Assembly (NCBI RefSeq): GCF_041224545.1
Contig: NZ_JBGFGP010000145.1
Coordinates: forward strand, 1 to 64,000
Direction: 5' to 3'
Source: Sedimentitalea sp041224545
Lineage (GTDB): Bacteria; Pseudomonadota; Alphaproteobacteria; Rhodobacterales; Rhodobacteraceae
Length of the DNA: 64,000 nt
Shown: positions 1 to 9,309 of the stretch, piece by piece
Numbering within the stretch: position 1 is the stretch's first letter
How the letters are laid out: each line of letters begins with the position of its first letter
The notes under the pieces: generated by a model
What the model was told of the DNA's origin: nothing
The model's database searches: none
What the model saw: the letters and a program-made list of their open reading frames with translations, nothing else
Program-made: the position numbers and the translations under genes

Positions 1-77
1 CGCCACTGCAAGCGCGCCGAGCGCTTGAGCAATTTGAGGGCTCCGCGCCCGGCGCGCTTGCCCAAACCGAAACCCAT
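1..77 (-). CDS. possible partial ORF running off the left edge
   Basis: An ATG on the minus strand at 77 opens a frame of 25 codons that reaches the window edge and reads as a basic, Gly/Arg/Lys-rich N-terminus (MGFGLGKRAGRGALKLL). There is no clear ribosome binding site. It lies just past the stop of the truncated regulator at 108-362, so it could be the first codons of whatever replaced the rest of that gene. It is too short to identify. Confidence 0.2.
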   Translation of the reverse strand, partial: MGFGLGKRAGRGALKLLKRSARLQW

Positions 78-107
78 GATTATCAAGATCAAACCCGCAG
101 ACTCTCG

Positions 108-362
108 TTATGAACGAGGGACCGAAGGGGGGCAGGTCAGCTCCAGTTCGGGACGCACAATAGCGATCAGCCGTTCGTTCGCTTCCTTTACCGCCCGGAA
201 ATCTTGGTAAGAAAGCGCGGCATCAACGGGCTCGCCTTGGGGGTCGAGTCCATTTTGTAGACACCTATGCCAGCTGTCTGCAATAGTCTCTGGGATCGCC
301 CCATGCGAGAAGGCACCATTGTTTTCGAGTGAGGTGCGGGCTTTCATGAACAGTGATTGCAC
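108..362 (-). pseudogene. truncated AcoR-like sigma-54-dependent regulator, N-terminal fragment
   Basis: An 84-residue fragment. It contains the pattern that precedes the GAF domain in AcoR-type activators (IPETIADSWHRCLQNGLDP, then a Leu-rich helix ending in RPELEL). The full family has a GAF domain, an AAA+ sigma-54 interaction domain and a Fis helix-turn-helix over 600 or more residues; here the frame stops right after the pre-GAF helix. The start is a GTG at 362 with a good GGGGAGG site about 8 bases upstream. It is divergent from the alcohol dehydrogenase at 558, which suggests it once regulated that gene. It is probably non-functional. Confidence 0.6.
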
Positions 363-512
363 GTTTTCCTCCCCAAAAAGTGCGGTTCCCTCCCTCTCTA
401 AACCACCTAGCGGCCTTTGCTTTCAAGCAATGTGTTCACTTTTTGAACGCTGATAACCGCGCCCATTAACATTTCTGAACATTTGGCGCGCCGACATCTG
501 CACGACCAACCC

Positions 513-549
513 CCATTAAAGGACGCAGACAAATTGCGTCCCTTAATGG
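513..549 (+). promoter_or_regulatory. 15-bp inverted repeat at the dehydrogenase ribosome binding site
   Basis: The arms are CCATTAAAGGACGCA (513-527) and TGCGTCCCTTAATGG (535-549), matching at 14 of 15 positions around a 7-base loop. The right arm runs directly into the GGAGG site (548-552) before the ATG at 558. As RNA this would be a stable hairpin beside the ribosome binding site. As DNA it could be an operator. Which of the two applies is not shown by the sequence. Confidence 0.55.
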
Positions 550-557
550 AGGAAAGC

Positions 558-1610
558 ATGAAAGCCCAAGTGCTTCACAAATATGATGATGATCTAACCG
601 CGCCGTCTTGGCTGACGTATCAAGATGTGGCCGATCCCGCGATTTCGAAAGGTTCCGATGTAATTGTGCGCATCGGCGGGGCGGGGGTCTGTCGCACCGA
701 TTTGCATGTGATCGAGGGAGTCTGGCGGCCCCACATGGACCCAGAGGGCGACGCGCTCTTGCCACTGATTTTGGGCCACGAGAACGCTGGTTGGATCGAA
801 GAGGTCGGCCCCGAGGTAGAGGGCCTGAAAAAGGGTGACCCAGTCATCGTGCACCCCAAAATATCCAACGGTACCTGTCTAGCATGTCGTCGCGGCGAAG
901 ACATGCACGGCGAAGGGACATTCCCTGGGCTAGACGCGAATGGCGGCTACGCCGAGGCGCTCGTAACCTCGGCACGCAACATCGTAGCGCTCCCAAAAAC
1001 ACTCAGCCCCAAAGATGTCGCGCCCTATTCGGATGCGGGACTGACTGCCTATCGCGCGGCAAAGAAGGCCACACGTCACCTAATGCCGGGTGAGTATTGC
1101 GTTGTCATCGGCGCGGGTGGTTTGGGCCACATCGCAATTCAGGTTTTGCGCGCCATGTGTGCCGCCGAGATCATCGTTGTCGATACCTCGGATGCATCGT
1201 TACAACTAGCGCAGGAATGTGGTGCCGACCACCTAGTCCGCGCCGATGGAGGAGAGGTCGATGCGGTTTTGTCTCTCACTAAAGGCCATGGCGCCGAAGC
1301 GGTTTTGGACTTCGTCGGTGAAAAAGGCACCACAGCTAAGGGTATCGCGATGACACGCAACGCCGGCAGCTACTACGTTGTCGGCTACGGTGAAGACGTC
1401 CAGGTCCCCACCGTTGATTTGGTAATTACCGAAAAGAACATCATCGGCAATCTAGTTGGCACTTGGGCCGAACTAACCGAACTCATGGAATTAGCGCACC
1501 GCGGATTGGTGAACCTTGAAACCCATGAGTTCAAACTAAAAGACGCCAACAACGCGCTTCAGGCACTACACCACGGAAAAATCAAAGGCCGCGCCGTTCT
1601 CGTCCCCTGA
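558..1610 (+). CDS. zinc-type NAD(P)-dependent alcohol dehydrogenase (MDR family)
   Basis: A 350-residue medium-chain dehydrogenase, cytoplasmic, oxidising an alcohol or polyol. Catalytic zinc ligands are visible as C45 (GVCRTDLH) and H74-E75 (GHENAG). The Rossmann nucleotide-binding loop reads VIGAGGLGHIAIQ. The structural-zinc lobe is degenerate: two cysteines remain in TCLACRRGEDMHGEG where four are usual. The ATG at 558 is chosen because GGAGGAAA precedes it and the protein begins with the usual MKAQVL; a longer frame from 483 has no such support. An importer operon follows in the same direction 58 bases on, so the substrate may be a polyol or sugar that this importer brings in (inference). 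Confidence 0.85.
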   Translation: MKAQVLHKYDDDLTAPSWLTYQDVADPAISKGSDVIVRIGGAGVCRTDLHVIEGVWRPHMDPEGDALLPLILGHENAGWIEEVGPEVEGLKKGDPVIVHPKISNGTCLACRRGEDMHGEGTFPGLDANGGYAEALVTSARNIVALPKTLSPKDVAPYSDAGLTAYRAAKKATRHLMPGEYCVVIGAGGLGHIAIQVLRAMCAAEIIVVDTSDASLQLAQECGADHLVRADGGEVDAVLSLTKGHGAEAVLDFVGEKGTTAKGIAMTRNAGSYYVVGYGEDVQVPTVDLVITEKNIIGNLVGTWAELTELMELAHRGLVNLETHEFKLKDANNALQALHHGKIKGRAVLVP

Positions 1611-1668
1611 AAGCGACGCTGAGCAGGTCTTTGTTCACAATCAACTTTTCAACTTCTGGGAGGAAACT

Positions 1669-3201
1669 ATGAAACAGCAACTAACGGGCTCTTTGTCCGC
1701 CTTTGCACTGGCCGTCACCGGTGTTCTAAGCGCACCGACAGCGCAAGCCGAAGACTACACGTCGTTTGGGATCCAGGAGGATCTGCCTGGGACATGTAAC
1801 TACGCCGCAATCGACGCAAAGGACTATTCGGGCCGAACCCTGGACGTCATCACTCACGCCATCCCTGTGATCGGGGAACCCACCGCATTGCATGCGGAGC
1901 AATTCGAAGCCCTCACGGGCGCTGAGGTTAATGTGGTTCACGTACCCTTTGGAGATCTGTTCCAGCGAATCATGATTCCATTCCAAAGCGGTCAAAATGC
2001 CTATGACGTGCTCTTCTACGCGTCACTATGGATCGGCGATTTCAACCGCTTCCTCGCCCCCGTACCTGAAGCATATACTGCTTCGAGCGGCATGTCCGAC
2101 GTCACAGACAGCTTCATAGGGGTCGCGACGTGGAACGGGGAGATGGTGCAATATCCGATGGATGGCGACCGCCACTATCTCAAATACCGAACCGACGTAT
2201 TCGAAAATGAAGAGCTCCAAGCAAAATACTTGGCGGACACGGGCAACGAGCTGACCATCCCGGAAACATGGGAAGAGTATAACGCCGTGGCCGCCTATTT
2301 TTCGGGCTTTGATTGGGACGGGGATGGCGAGGTAAACTACGGCTCTGCGGAAGTCTCTAAGCGCGACGACCTGATGTTCTCTGCCTTCATCAGCCGTGCA
2401 GCTCCCTACGCCAAACACCCCGACGTTTCCGGTGGTTTCTTCTTCGATTTGGAAACCATGGAACCCCTGATTAACACGCCCGGTTTCGTGCGCGGTCTTG
2501 AGCTGTTCATTGAGGCGCAAAACGCGTTCCCACCGGGCGGTACCAGCTTTGGCCTAGGTGACGAAATCTTCTCCTTCGGGGGCGGTCAAACACTTATGAG
2601 CTACTCATGGGACGATGCTTTCATTCAAGCCCAGCAGGAAGAAAGCCGGATTCGCAACATGGTCGCTGCCGCACCGCTTCCCGGCGCAAAAGAAGTCTGG
2701 AACCGCGACACAGGACAGTGGGACAGTTTCGAGGAACCCAATCGAGCGCCTTACATGACTTGGGGTTGGTCATCGGCCGTGTCCGACCTGTCAGATAACA
2801 AGGAAATGGCGTTCGACTTTCTGTGCTTTTTCTCCAATGAGGCTAACACGTTTCACGATCTGCAAATCGGCCGTTTCGGCGTGAACCCCTACCGCGAGAG
2901 CCATTTTGACAGTGGTTTCTGGCAGGGCCTGGGTTGGGAAGCCAATGTGGCTGACAGCTATGTCGGAACACTCTCGGGTATGGAACAGAGCCCCAACCGC
3001 GTTTACGATCTGCGCGTGCCGGGTGTGGGACAGTTTATGTCCTCGATGGCCAACGGCGTGGCCGAAGCCATGGCAGGCCAGAAGTCGGCACAAGAAGCGC
3101 TTGACGGTGTGGCCGACGAATGGGCCGCCATCGTAGAACGTATTGGAGAAGATCGCCTGCGCGAGGCCTATGCCAACGTAGTGCGCCTAGAGGACAACTA
3201 A
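1669..3201 (+). CDS. ABC importer substrate-binding protein (carbohydrate type)
   Basis: A 510-residue periplasmic protein with a clear signal peptide (MKQQLTGSLSAFALAVTGVL, then a cleavage region near TAQAED). The body has the layout of bacterial extracellular solute-binding proteins of family 1: an early GEPTALHAEQFEALTGAEV segment and a YPMDGDRHYLKYRTDVF hinge-like stretch. It is longer than the usual 400-450 residues. GGGAGG lies ahead of the ATG. Two permeases and two ATPases follow. The substrate is not evident; a sugar, sugar alcohol or glycerol-like polyol fits the neighbours. Confidence 0.85.
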   Translation: MKQQLTGSLSAFALAVTGVLSAPTAQAEDYTSFGIQEDLPGTCNYAAIDAKDYSGRTLDVITHAIPVIGEPTALHAEQFEALTGAEVNVVHVPFGDLFQRIMIPFQSGQNAYDVLFYASLWIGDFNRFLAPVPEAYTASSGMSDVTDSFIGVATWNGEMVQYPMDGDRHYLKYRTDVFENEELQAKYLADTGNELTIPETWEEYNAVAAYFSGFDWDGDGEVNYGSAEVSKRDDLMFSAFISRAAPYAKHPDVSGGFFFDLETMEPLINTPGFVRGLELFIEAQNAFPPGGTSFGLGDEIFSFGGGQTLMSYSWDDAFIQAQQEESRIRNMVAAAPLPGAKEVWNRDTGQWDSFEEPNRAPYMTWGWSSAVSDLSDNKEMAFDFLCFFSNEANTFHDLQIGRFGVNPYRESHFDSGFWQGLGWEANVADSYVGTLSGMEQSPNRVYDLRVPGVGQFMSSMANGVAEAMAGQKSAQEALDGVADEWAAIVERIGEDRLREAYANVVRLEDN

Positions 3202-3274
3202 GGCTGCGACTTCATACGCCGCATCTGATCCCAGACTGCGGCGTACCCATTCCTCTTCGTTCTAGACACACTCA

Positions 3275-3298
3275 AGCGGGCCGCCTTGTCGGCCCGCT
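3275..3298 (+). promoter_or_regulatory. GC-rich hairpin between binding-protein and permease genes
   Basis: Perfect 9-bp arms AGCGGGCCG and CGGCCCGCT enclose a 6-base loop and are followed by CTCCCC rather than a T-run. Hairpins at this position in importer operons commonly protect the upstream mRNA so that the binding protein is made in excess over the membrane parts; that role here is inferred from position. Confidence 0.5.
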
Positions 3299-3322
3299 CT
3301 CCCCAACGGCGGTGAAAGACCT

Positions 3323-4189
3323 ATGCTCAAGCCAAAACACTTCTTCCTATTGCCCGCGCTTCTCACGTTGGTGGCTATTATTTTCTTCCCACTGATTTTC
3401 ACGGTCCGTGTCTCTTTTTCTAGCTGGGACGTCTATCAAGCAGGGCTCGATTTCATCGGGCGTAAGAATTACATGAGGGTCTTCGATGATGTACGGTTCT
3501 GGGAAAGCCTTTTGCGCCTATCCGCGCTTAGCTTCATCACCGTTACCCTTCAGTATGTCCTCGGTTTCGCGCTGGCGCTTGCCGTGTGGAAAGAGGTCAA
3601 GGGGCAGCGCATCTTCCGTGTTCTCTTTCTAATCCCGATGATGACGACGCCTGTGGTTATGTCAGTGATCTGGCGCACCATGCTTCACGAAAGCCTGGGA
3701 CCGACCAACGACATCCTGTCCATGATCGGAATCGCCCCTGTGCCGTGGCTCTCCAGCGCTGCAGGGGCATTTATCAGCGTGGTCATGGTCGAGGTCTGGC
3801 AATGGACACCCTTTATGTTCCTGCTGATGTTGGCGGGGCTGGTCTCGCTGCCCAAGGAGCCCTACCTCGCCGCCGCCATCGACGGCGCAGGGCCGTGGCG
3901 CACCTTCTGGCAAGTGACCTTTCCGCTCATGGCGCCCATCTCCATCGGCGCGGTCATCATCCGCCTGATCGAGGCCTCCAAGATCATGGACACCGTCTAT
4001 GTCTTGACCTCGGGCGGGCCAGGCACCGCCACCGAAACCCCATCCTACTACATCTACATCCGCGGTCTGCGTGACTTTCAGGTCGGATATTCGGCGGCGC
4101 TGTCGCTGACCTATTTAGTGCTAATGATCATCTCCCTGACGATCATCGCCAAGCTTCTGATGCGCTTTCTCGTCGGCAAGGAGGCCTGA
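3323..4189 (+). CDS. ABC importer permease (MalF/UgpA-like)
   Basis: A 288-residue inner-membrane protein with about six hydrophobic segments, the first at residues 5-30. The cytoplasmic EAA loop that docks on the ATPase is readable as EPYLAAAIDGAGPWRTFWQVTFPLM. Short N-terminus and single EAA loop are typical of the first permease of CUT1-type sugar importers. It ends one base before the next start codon, so it belongs to the same operon. Confidence 0.85.
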   Translation: MLKPKHFFLLPALLTLVAIIFFPLIFTVRVSFSSWDVYQAGLDFIGRKNYMRVFDDVRFWESLLRLSALSFITVTLQYVLGFALALAVWKEVKGQRIFRVLFLIPMMTTPVVMSVIWRTMLHESLGPTNDILSMIGIAPVPWLSSAAGAFISVVMVEVWQWTPFMFLLMLAGLVSLPKEPYLAAAIDGAGPWRTFWQVTFPLMAPISIGAVIIRLIEASKIMDTVYVLTSGGPGTATETPSYYIYIRGLRDFQVGYSAALSLTYLVLMIISLTIIAKLLMRFLVGKEA

Positions 4190-4190
4190 G

Positions 4191-5036
4191 ATGAGCCGCA
4201 CCTATCATACCGTCAAATACCTGTGCCTGCTGGGCTGGTCGACCTTCGTGGTCTTCCCCTTCCTGTGGGCGCTCTCCACTTCGTTCAAGGACGCCAACGC
4301 GGTCACCAGCGGAGCGACCTATATCCCGTGGTTGGAGTTCGAACCCTCCACCCAAGGCTGGCAGTCGCTCTTCGCCTCGGGCAGTCAGGGGATCAACATC
4401 GTCACCCCCTTCATCAACTCCGCAACGGTCACGCTGATCGCCAGCGTCTTCAGCCTGACGCTGGGTACGCTCGCCGCCTACGGGCTGAGCCGCTACCAGT
4501 TCCGCGCGGGCTTCGTGAAGAATTCTGACATCACGTTCTTCTTCATCTCACAACGCATCATGCCGCCAATCGTGCTGGCCATCCCCTTCTTCCTCATGCT
4601 CAAGGAAATTGGCGCGCTCGACACGATCGCGGGACTGGTGCTGGTCTATATCGCGCTGCTCCTGCCGATCGCAGTCTGGGTAATGATCGACTTCTTCGGC
4701 TCCATCCCGCCTGAGCTGGACGAGATGGCAATGATTGACGGCTGCACGCCCATTGGCGCCTTTTTCCGCGTCATCCTGCCCAATTCCGTGGCGGGGATCG
4801 TCGTAGCTGGGATGTTCTGCCTGATCTTCGGCTGGAACGACTTCTTCTTCGCCTTCATCCTGACTTTCACCAAAACACAACTCTTGCCCGTGGCTATCGT
4901 GTCGCTCAATTCCTCTGTCACCCCGTGGTGGTCGCTCTCGGCCTTCGCGCTGATCTCGGTGACGCCGCTGGCGCTGGTTGCCGTGGTCGTGGAACGCTTC
5001 ATGTCACGCGGATCCCTTGCAGGAGCCTTCAGGTAA
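4191..5036 (+). CDS. ABC importer permease (MalG/UgpE-like)
   Basis: A 281-residue second permease of the same importer, with an N-terminal membrane segment followed by a periplasmic loop and a core of five more. The EAA loop reads PPELDEMAMIDGCTPIGAFFRVILPNS. Its AAGGAGG ribosome binding site lies in the last codons of the upstream permease. It would pair with that permease to form the channel. Confidence 0.85.
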   Translation: MSRTYHTVKYLCLLGWSTFVVFPFLWALSTSFKDANAVTSGATYIPWLEFEPSTQGWQSLFASGSQGINIVTPFINSATVTLIASVFSLTLGTLAAYGLSRYQFRAGFVKNSDITFFFISQRIMPPIVLAIPFFLMLKEIGALDTIAGLVLVYIALLLPIAVWVMIDFFGSIPPELDEMAMIDGCTPIGAFFRVILPNSVAGIVVAGMFCLIFGWNDFFFAFILTFTKTQLLPVAIVSLNSSVTPWWSLSAFALISVTPLALVAVVVERFMSRGSLAGAFR

Positions 5037-5040
5037 CATC

Positions 5041-6093
5041 ATGCTGACACTCGAAAACCTCTCGACATCGGACCCGAAAGTGCCGCTCAAATCGCTCACA
5101 ACGCGCTTCGAGGCGGGGAAAATCTACACCATCCTGGGCCGAACAGGCGCGGGCAAAACCGAGCTGCTGCGCACCCTGATCGGTCTCGACGAGATCAGCG
5201 AAGGCGCGATCCACCTCGACGACGAAGACCTCGGGCGCACCCCGATCCGTGCGCGCCAGATGGCCATGGTCTACCAGCAGTTCATCAACTACCCGCATCT
5301 CGACGTGCTCGACAACGTGGCCTTCCCGCTGCGGCGCAAAGGGCAGGACAAAGCCACGGCGCGGGCGCAGGCGAAAAAAGCGCTTGCCGTGGTGGGGCTC
5401 GCCGGTTTCGAGGCGCGTATGCCGCCCGAGCTGTCGGGCGGGCAACAACAGCGCGTCGCGCTGGCCCGTGCCATCGTCAAACATGCGCGCATCCTTCTGA
5501 TGGATGAACCGCTGGCCAATCTCGACTACAAACTGCGCGAACAACTGCGCGAGGAATTCCCTCGCTTGCTCCATGAAAACGCCGAAGGAATCATCCTCTA
5601 TTCGACCACGGAACCCGCCGAGGCCATGCAGCTGGGCGATGAACTGATTGTCATGCATGAAGGGAGGATCGTTGCGCAAGGCGATCCGAGCGCGCTCTTC
5701 GACGCGCCGCCAAGCGTGGATGTGGCCCGCGTCATCTCCGACCCGCCGATCTCGATCTGCGCAGGCGAGGTCCGTGACGGTACGTTGCGTTTCGCGGATG
5801 GTTTCACCGTGCCGCAAACCGGCCTGACCCTGCCGCCTGACGGGCAGTTGCAAATCGCCATTAGACCAGATGCGCTGACCATCGGTGGCGACATCACCGC
5901 GCACGTCTCACTGGCTGAGTTTTCCGGCTCGGACACAATCGTCCACCTGAAATTGCCCTTCGGGGAGGCGGTCATGCTGGTCGACGGCATTCATGAATTC
6001 CATAGCGGCGACAGTCTCGGTGTCGCGCTCGACCCCAAAGCGCTCATGCTCTTCTCGCAGGGCGGCGACAATATCACCGAAAGGGCCGACTGA
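5041..6093 (+). CDS. ABC importer ATPase, GlpS-like, with altered H-loop
   Basis: A 350-residue cytoplasmic ATPase. Walker A is at 33-40 (GRTGAGKT), the Q-loop near 79-80 (MVYQQF), the signature LSGGQ at 131-135, and Walker B at 151-156 ending in catalytic E156. The histidine switch is missing: the usual VTHDQAEA reads STTEPAEA, putting T190 where histidine is expected. This TTEP variant and the GLD..MVYQQFINYP core match the GlpS type of glycerol importer ATPase. A C-terminal regulatory domain of about 120 residues follows. It overlaps the next ATPase gene by one base (TGATG), implying coupled translation of a heterodimer. Confidence 0.85.
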   Translation: MLTLENLSTSDPKVPLKSLTTRFEAGKIYTILGRTGAGKTELLRTLIGLDEISEGAIHLDDEDLGRTPIRARQMAMVYQQFINYPHLDVLDNVAFPLRRKGQDKATARAQAKKALAVVGLAGFEARMPPELSGGQQQRVALARAIVKHARILLMDEPLANLDYKLREQLREEFPRLLHENAEGIILYSTTEPAEAMQLGDELIVMHEGRIVAQGDPSALFDAPPSVDVARVISDPPISICAGEVRDGTLRFADGFTVPQTGLTLPPDGQLQIAIRPDALTIGGDITAHVSLAEFSGSDTIVHLKLPFGEAVMLVDGIHEFHSGDSLGVALDPKALMLFSQGGDNITERAD

Positions 6094-7193
6094 TGGCGGA
6101 AATCACCCTCAAAGGCCTCGCCCACTCCTATGCGCCCGACCCGAAATCCGACGCCGAGTACGCGCTCAAACCCGTGGACCTGACCTGGGAGGACGGGAAA
6201 ACCTACGCGCTTTTAGGACCTTCGGGCTGTGGCAAGACGACTATGCTCAATATCATCTCCGGGCTACTAAAACCCTCCGACGGGCAGTTGCTCTTCGACG
6301 GGGTCGACGTCACGAAAGCGGGCACTGCCGCGCGCAACATCGCGCAGGTCTTCCAGTTCCCTGTGATCTACACGACCAAGACCGTGCGCCAGAACCTCGC
6401 GTTTCCACTTGAATGCCGCAATTGGGCCGCTGAGAAAATCACCGACCGTGTGGCCCATATTGCGCAGCTTCTCGATCTGTCCGATATTCTCGACGAACCC
6501 GCGCGCAAATTAAGCGCAGACCAAAAACAGCTGATCTCTTTGGGTCGAGGTCTTGTGCGTGATGACGTAAGTGCGGTGCTGCTCGACGAGCCGCTGACCG
6601 TCATCGACCCGCAGATGAAGTTCGAGCTGCGTCGAAAGCTGCGCGAGATCAACCGCGCAACGGGGATAACTATGATCCTCGTCACCCACGATCAGGCCGA
6701 GGCCATGTCCTTTGCCGATGAAGTCGTGGTGATGAAGGACGGGCGCGTGCAGCAGTCGGGATCACCAGAACAACTATTTAAACGTCCGGACAACGAATTC
6801 GTGGGCTACTTCATCGGATCGCCACCACTCAATCTATTCACTACGGAACTGCGCAGCGATCGATTGTACTGCCCTATGCTTGACCTCACCTTCGAGATGC
6901 CGAAAACTGCACTGCAGGGTCCCACCCGATTTGGAGTTCGTCCTGAGCATGTTCATTTGTTCGAAGAGCCGAACAAAATGCCTCGCGCAATTGTTGAGTC
7001 GGTAGAAAGTCACGGGATCGAGCGCATATTCACTCTTCGCACAACCAACAATGAAACACTTAAGGCAAAATCCCGACGACACAAAAACCTAGTTCAAGGC
7101 ACTGAAGTTGGCCTGTCAGTTGACCGTAGTGATTTGCTGATGTTCAGAGACGGGCAGCTAATTGGTGATGGATTGGGAAATACAAGCGAGTGA
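6093..7193 (+). CDS. ABC importer ATPase, GlpT-like, with altered signature motif
   Basis: A 366-residue partner ATPase. Walker A is at 42-49 (GPSGCGKT), Walker B ends in E166, and the switch histidine H199 is present in VTHDQAEA. The LSGGQ signature is replaced by LSADQ at 140-144, as in the GlpT type. With its partner lacking the H-loop histidine, both defects fall in the same composite site of the heterodimer. GlpS/GlpT-like ATPases serve glycerol uptake in rhizobia, but these permeases and this binding protein are not obviously the glycerol ones, so the substrate stays open. The last third has lower GC than the first part. Confidence 0.85.
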   Translation: MAEITLKGLAHSYAPDPKSDAEYALKPVDLTWEDGKTYALLGPSGCGKTTMLNIISGLLKPSDGQLLFDGVDVTKAGTAARNIAQVFQFPVIYTTKTVRQNLAFPLECRNWAAEKITDRVAHIAQLLDLSDILDEPARKLSADQKQLISLGRGLVRDDVSAVLLDEPLTVIDPQMKFELRRKLREINRATGITMILVTHDQAEAMSFADEVVVMKDGRVQQSGSPEQLFKRPDNEFVGYFIGSPPLNLFTTELRSDRLYCPMLDLTFEMPKTALQGPTRFGVRPEHVHLFEEPNKMPRAIVESVESHGIERIFTLRTTNNETLKAKSRRHKNLVQGTEVGLSVDRSDLLMFRDGQLIGDGLGNTSE

Positions 7194-7399
7194 GCTTTAT
7201 GATTCCCAGCTTTTCCCAGTTCTCTATCCCATTAGTCTAGAAGTCTGAGACATATGCGCGTTGAACCATGCTAAGGCTATTTCCCCCAACCCGACCAACA
7301 ACGGCAGCTTGATGCCAAAAGGTTCGTCCGATGTCTGCTGTCGCGCTTTGGGTCAACTCAGGCTTTGCGGAGCGCTTGCTCCTACGACGTCTTCCTGTT

Positions 7400-9295
7400 T
7401 CAGCTTTCCAACAGATCCTCAATGAAACTCTCCTGCCGGTCCAACACTTGCTCCCACTCCGGCGGCACCCCATCGTCTCGATCCATCTCCTCCGGCCGGA
7501 AGCCTTCGGTATCAGGTTTTAACGCTACCGCCCGCATCGCGCGCGCCTGCCGCCGCCGTGACCTCAACGTTCCAGTTGTTTCCTGTTCTTCCTCAACATC
7601 ACCATCTTCGCCACCATCAACCCAAGGCCCCACCCCTTCCACACTTGGCGGATAGGGGTAGTCCCTGCCCTCCTGTTGCTCGACCATCGCTTTGAACAAC
7701 GGATCGTCGTAATACTTGATCCGCTGCGCCTTGATCGGATGCTGCGGCGAGGCAAGGATGATCACCTCGTCAGGGTCCAGAAGGCGGGCCTCGGTTTCCG
7801 AAAGGAGCGGTCGTTCCTCCAACCGCGCGCTGGTCGAGGTTGCCCCCAGAATCCCCTTGTTGCGCCCATACATGCGTGTGATCGCCTCGCGCGTCGTACT
7901 GCCAACCGCCGCCGACACTTCCCGAACCGTGCGCTGATCGCGCGGCGTGATGTAGAGCTTGAGCCCTGCCCCGTTCTCGAGGCTCTCACGACCCTCGGAC
8001 CCATAGATACGATCGAGCGCCGCCAGGGACTGCGCAATCATCGCCACCCGCCCGCCATAGCTCGCCAGAGAATGGATCGCACGCTCGAGATAGGGCATGG
8101 CCCCCATCTGCTGGAATTCATCGATCATCATCATGACCGGCCAGGGCTCATCTGGGCCCGGTTCATTCAGGCGCAGGCTGGCAATGAGATCGGCAAACAT
8201 GAGACGCAGGAGCGGGGCCAACGTCGCGATGTGATCTTCGGAGACCACGATGTAGAGCGAATGCGGTTCGCGCCGGAACTGGCCAAAGTCGAAGTCAATT
8301 GCCTCGGTCGCAGACCGCACCGCCGGGTTGTCCCATTGCTTGAGGCCCGCGGTCATCAGGGCCTGGATGTTCGAGGTCAAAAGCCGCGACGATGCGCTGG
8401 CCGCGTTGGTCCAAAGCTCCCGCACAACCTCTTCCTTTGCCTCTTCCGCATAGGCGCTGTACTGGGCGTTTTTGTAGTCGCCTGCCGAGACGATCTTGTT
8501 CACCTCCCCCAGGGTCGGCGTGCCACGCTGGATTGCCAGCAGACAGGCGGCGACGAAGATCGACTTGCCTGCCTCGGAGAAAGTGTCGAGGGTCTTGTTA
8601 TCCTTGTCGAGGAAGAGATCGGCCAGAATCGAAACTTCGGTGAACTGCTGCGCAAAACTGGGATAGGCTGCGATCCGGGCCAGTGGGTTGTAGCGGTGGG
8701 TGCTGTTGGCCCAGTCGAACGGGCTGAACCGGAATACCTCATCGCCATTGAGTGCCCTCAACCGTGAGGTCTTGTCGAAATTCTCGCCTTTGACGTCGAG
8801 CACCACGACGGACCCGGCAAAAGACAAAAGGTTTGGGATCACGAAGCCCACGCCTTTACCGGCACGGGTCGGGGCCACTATCATGACATGCGGGATCTCT
8901 GTAGAAGAAATGAACTCGGCTTTGGATTTCGGCTTGCCGAGTTTGCCGCAGACAAAACCTGTGCCGGGACCTTGCAGCATGCCGTTCTTTCGAAGCTCCG
9001 CCTTGGTCTGCCAATGGGCCGAACCATAGTCGTCTTGCTCGCGCTTCCAGGTCCAGGCGGCAGCGAGAACGCCAAGTCCGAGCGCCCCGAAGCCGACAGC
9101 GCCAAACGCCACCTTGAAGGCCTCGGGATGGGCGAGGCGCAAGCCCGAACTGGCACGCCAGACGGCGAACATGTCGAACTGGCCAAAACCGGTGCGCAAG
9201 GCCAGCGCCAGATAGAAACTGGCGACAATGGTGCCCAGCAATGTGCCACAGATCAGACCGAAGGGCACCGCGGCCCAGAGAGGAATGGGTTTCAT
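7400..9295 (-). CDS. traG: type IV coupling protein (VirD4/TraG family)
   Basis: A 631-residue inner-membrane ATPase that brings the relaxase-DNA complex to a mating channel. Two N-terminal membrane segments (residues about 8-32 and 60-85) precede the ATPase domain. Walker A is APTRAGKGVGF and Walker B is MMMIDEFQQMG. The acidic C-terminal tail is characteristic of coupling proteins. It lies 14 bases after the relaxase gene in the same direction, so the two form a mobilisation operon. No virB genes are in the window, so the channel must be encoded elsewhere or supplied by another plasmid. Confidence 0.92.
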   Translation of the reverse strand: MKPIPLWAAVPFGLICGTLLGTIVASFYLALALRTGFGQFDMFAVWRASSGLRLAHPEAFKVAFGAVGFGALGLGVLAAAWTWKREQDDYGSAHWQTKAELRKNGMLQGPGTGFVCGKLGKPKSKAEFISSTEIPHVMIVAPTRAGKGVGFVIPNLLSFAGSVVVLDVKGENFDKTSRLRALNGDEVFRFSPFDWANSTHRYNPLARIAAYPSFAQQFTEVSILADLFLDKDNKTLDTFSEAGKSIFVAACLLAIQRGTPTLGEVNKIVSAGDYKNAQYSAYAEEAKEEVVRELWTNAASASSRLLTSNIQALMTAGLKQWDNPAVRSATEAIDFDFGQFRREPHSLYIVVSEDHIATLAPLLRLMFADLIASLRLNEPGPDEPWPVMMMIDEFQQMGAMPYLERAIHSLASYGGRVAMIAQSLAALDRIYGSEGRESLENGAGLKLYITPRDQRTVREVSAAVGSTTREAITRMYGRNKGILGATSTSARLEERPLLSETEARLLDPDEVIILASPQHPIKAQRIKYYDDPLFKAMVEQQEGRDYPYPPSVEGVGPWVDGGEDGDVEEEQETTGTLRSRRRQARAMRAVALKPDTEGFRPEEMDRDDGVPPEWEQVLDRQESFIEDLLES

Positions 9296-9309
9296 GGGTA
9301 GCGCTCCGG

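Noticed and set aside
513..549. Sigma-54 promoter upstream of the dehydrogenase, as expected with an AcoR-like neighbour
   Set aside because: A GG-N10-GC element with correct spacing was not found between 363 and 557.
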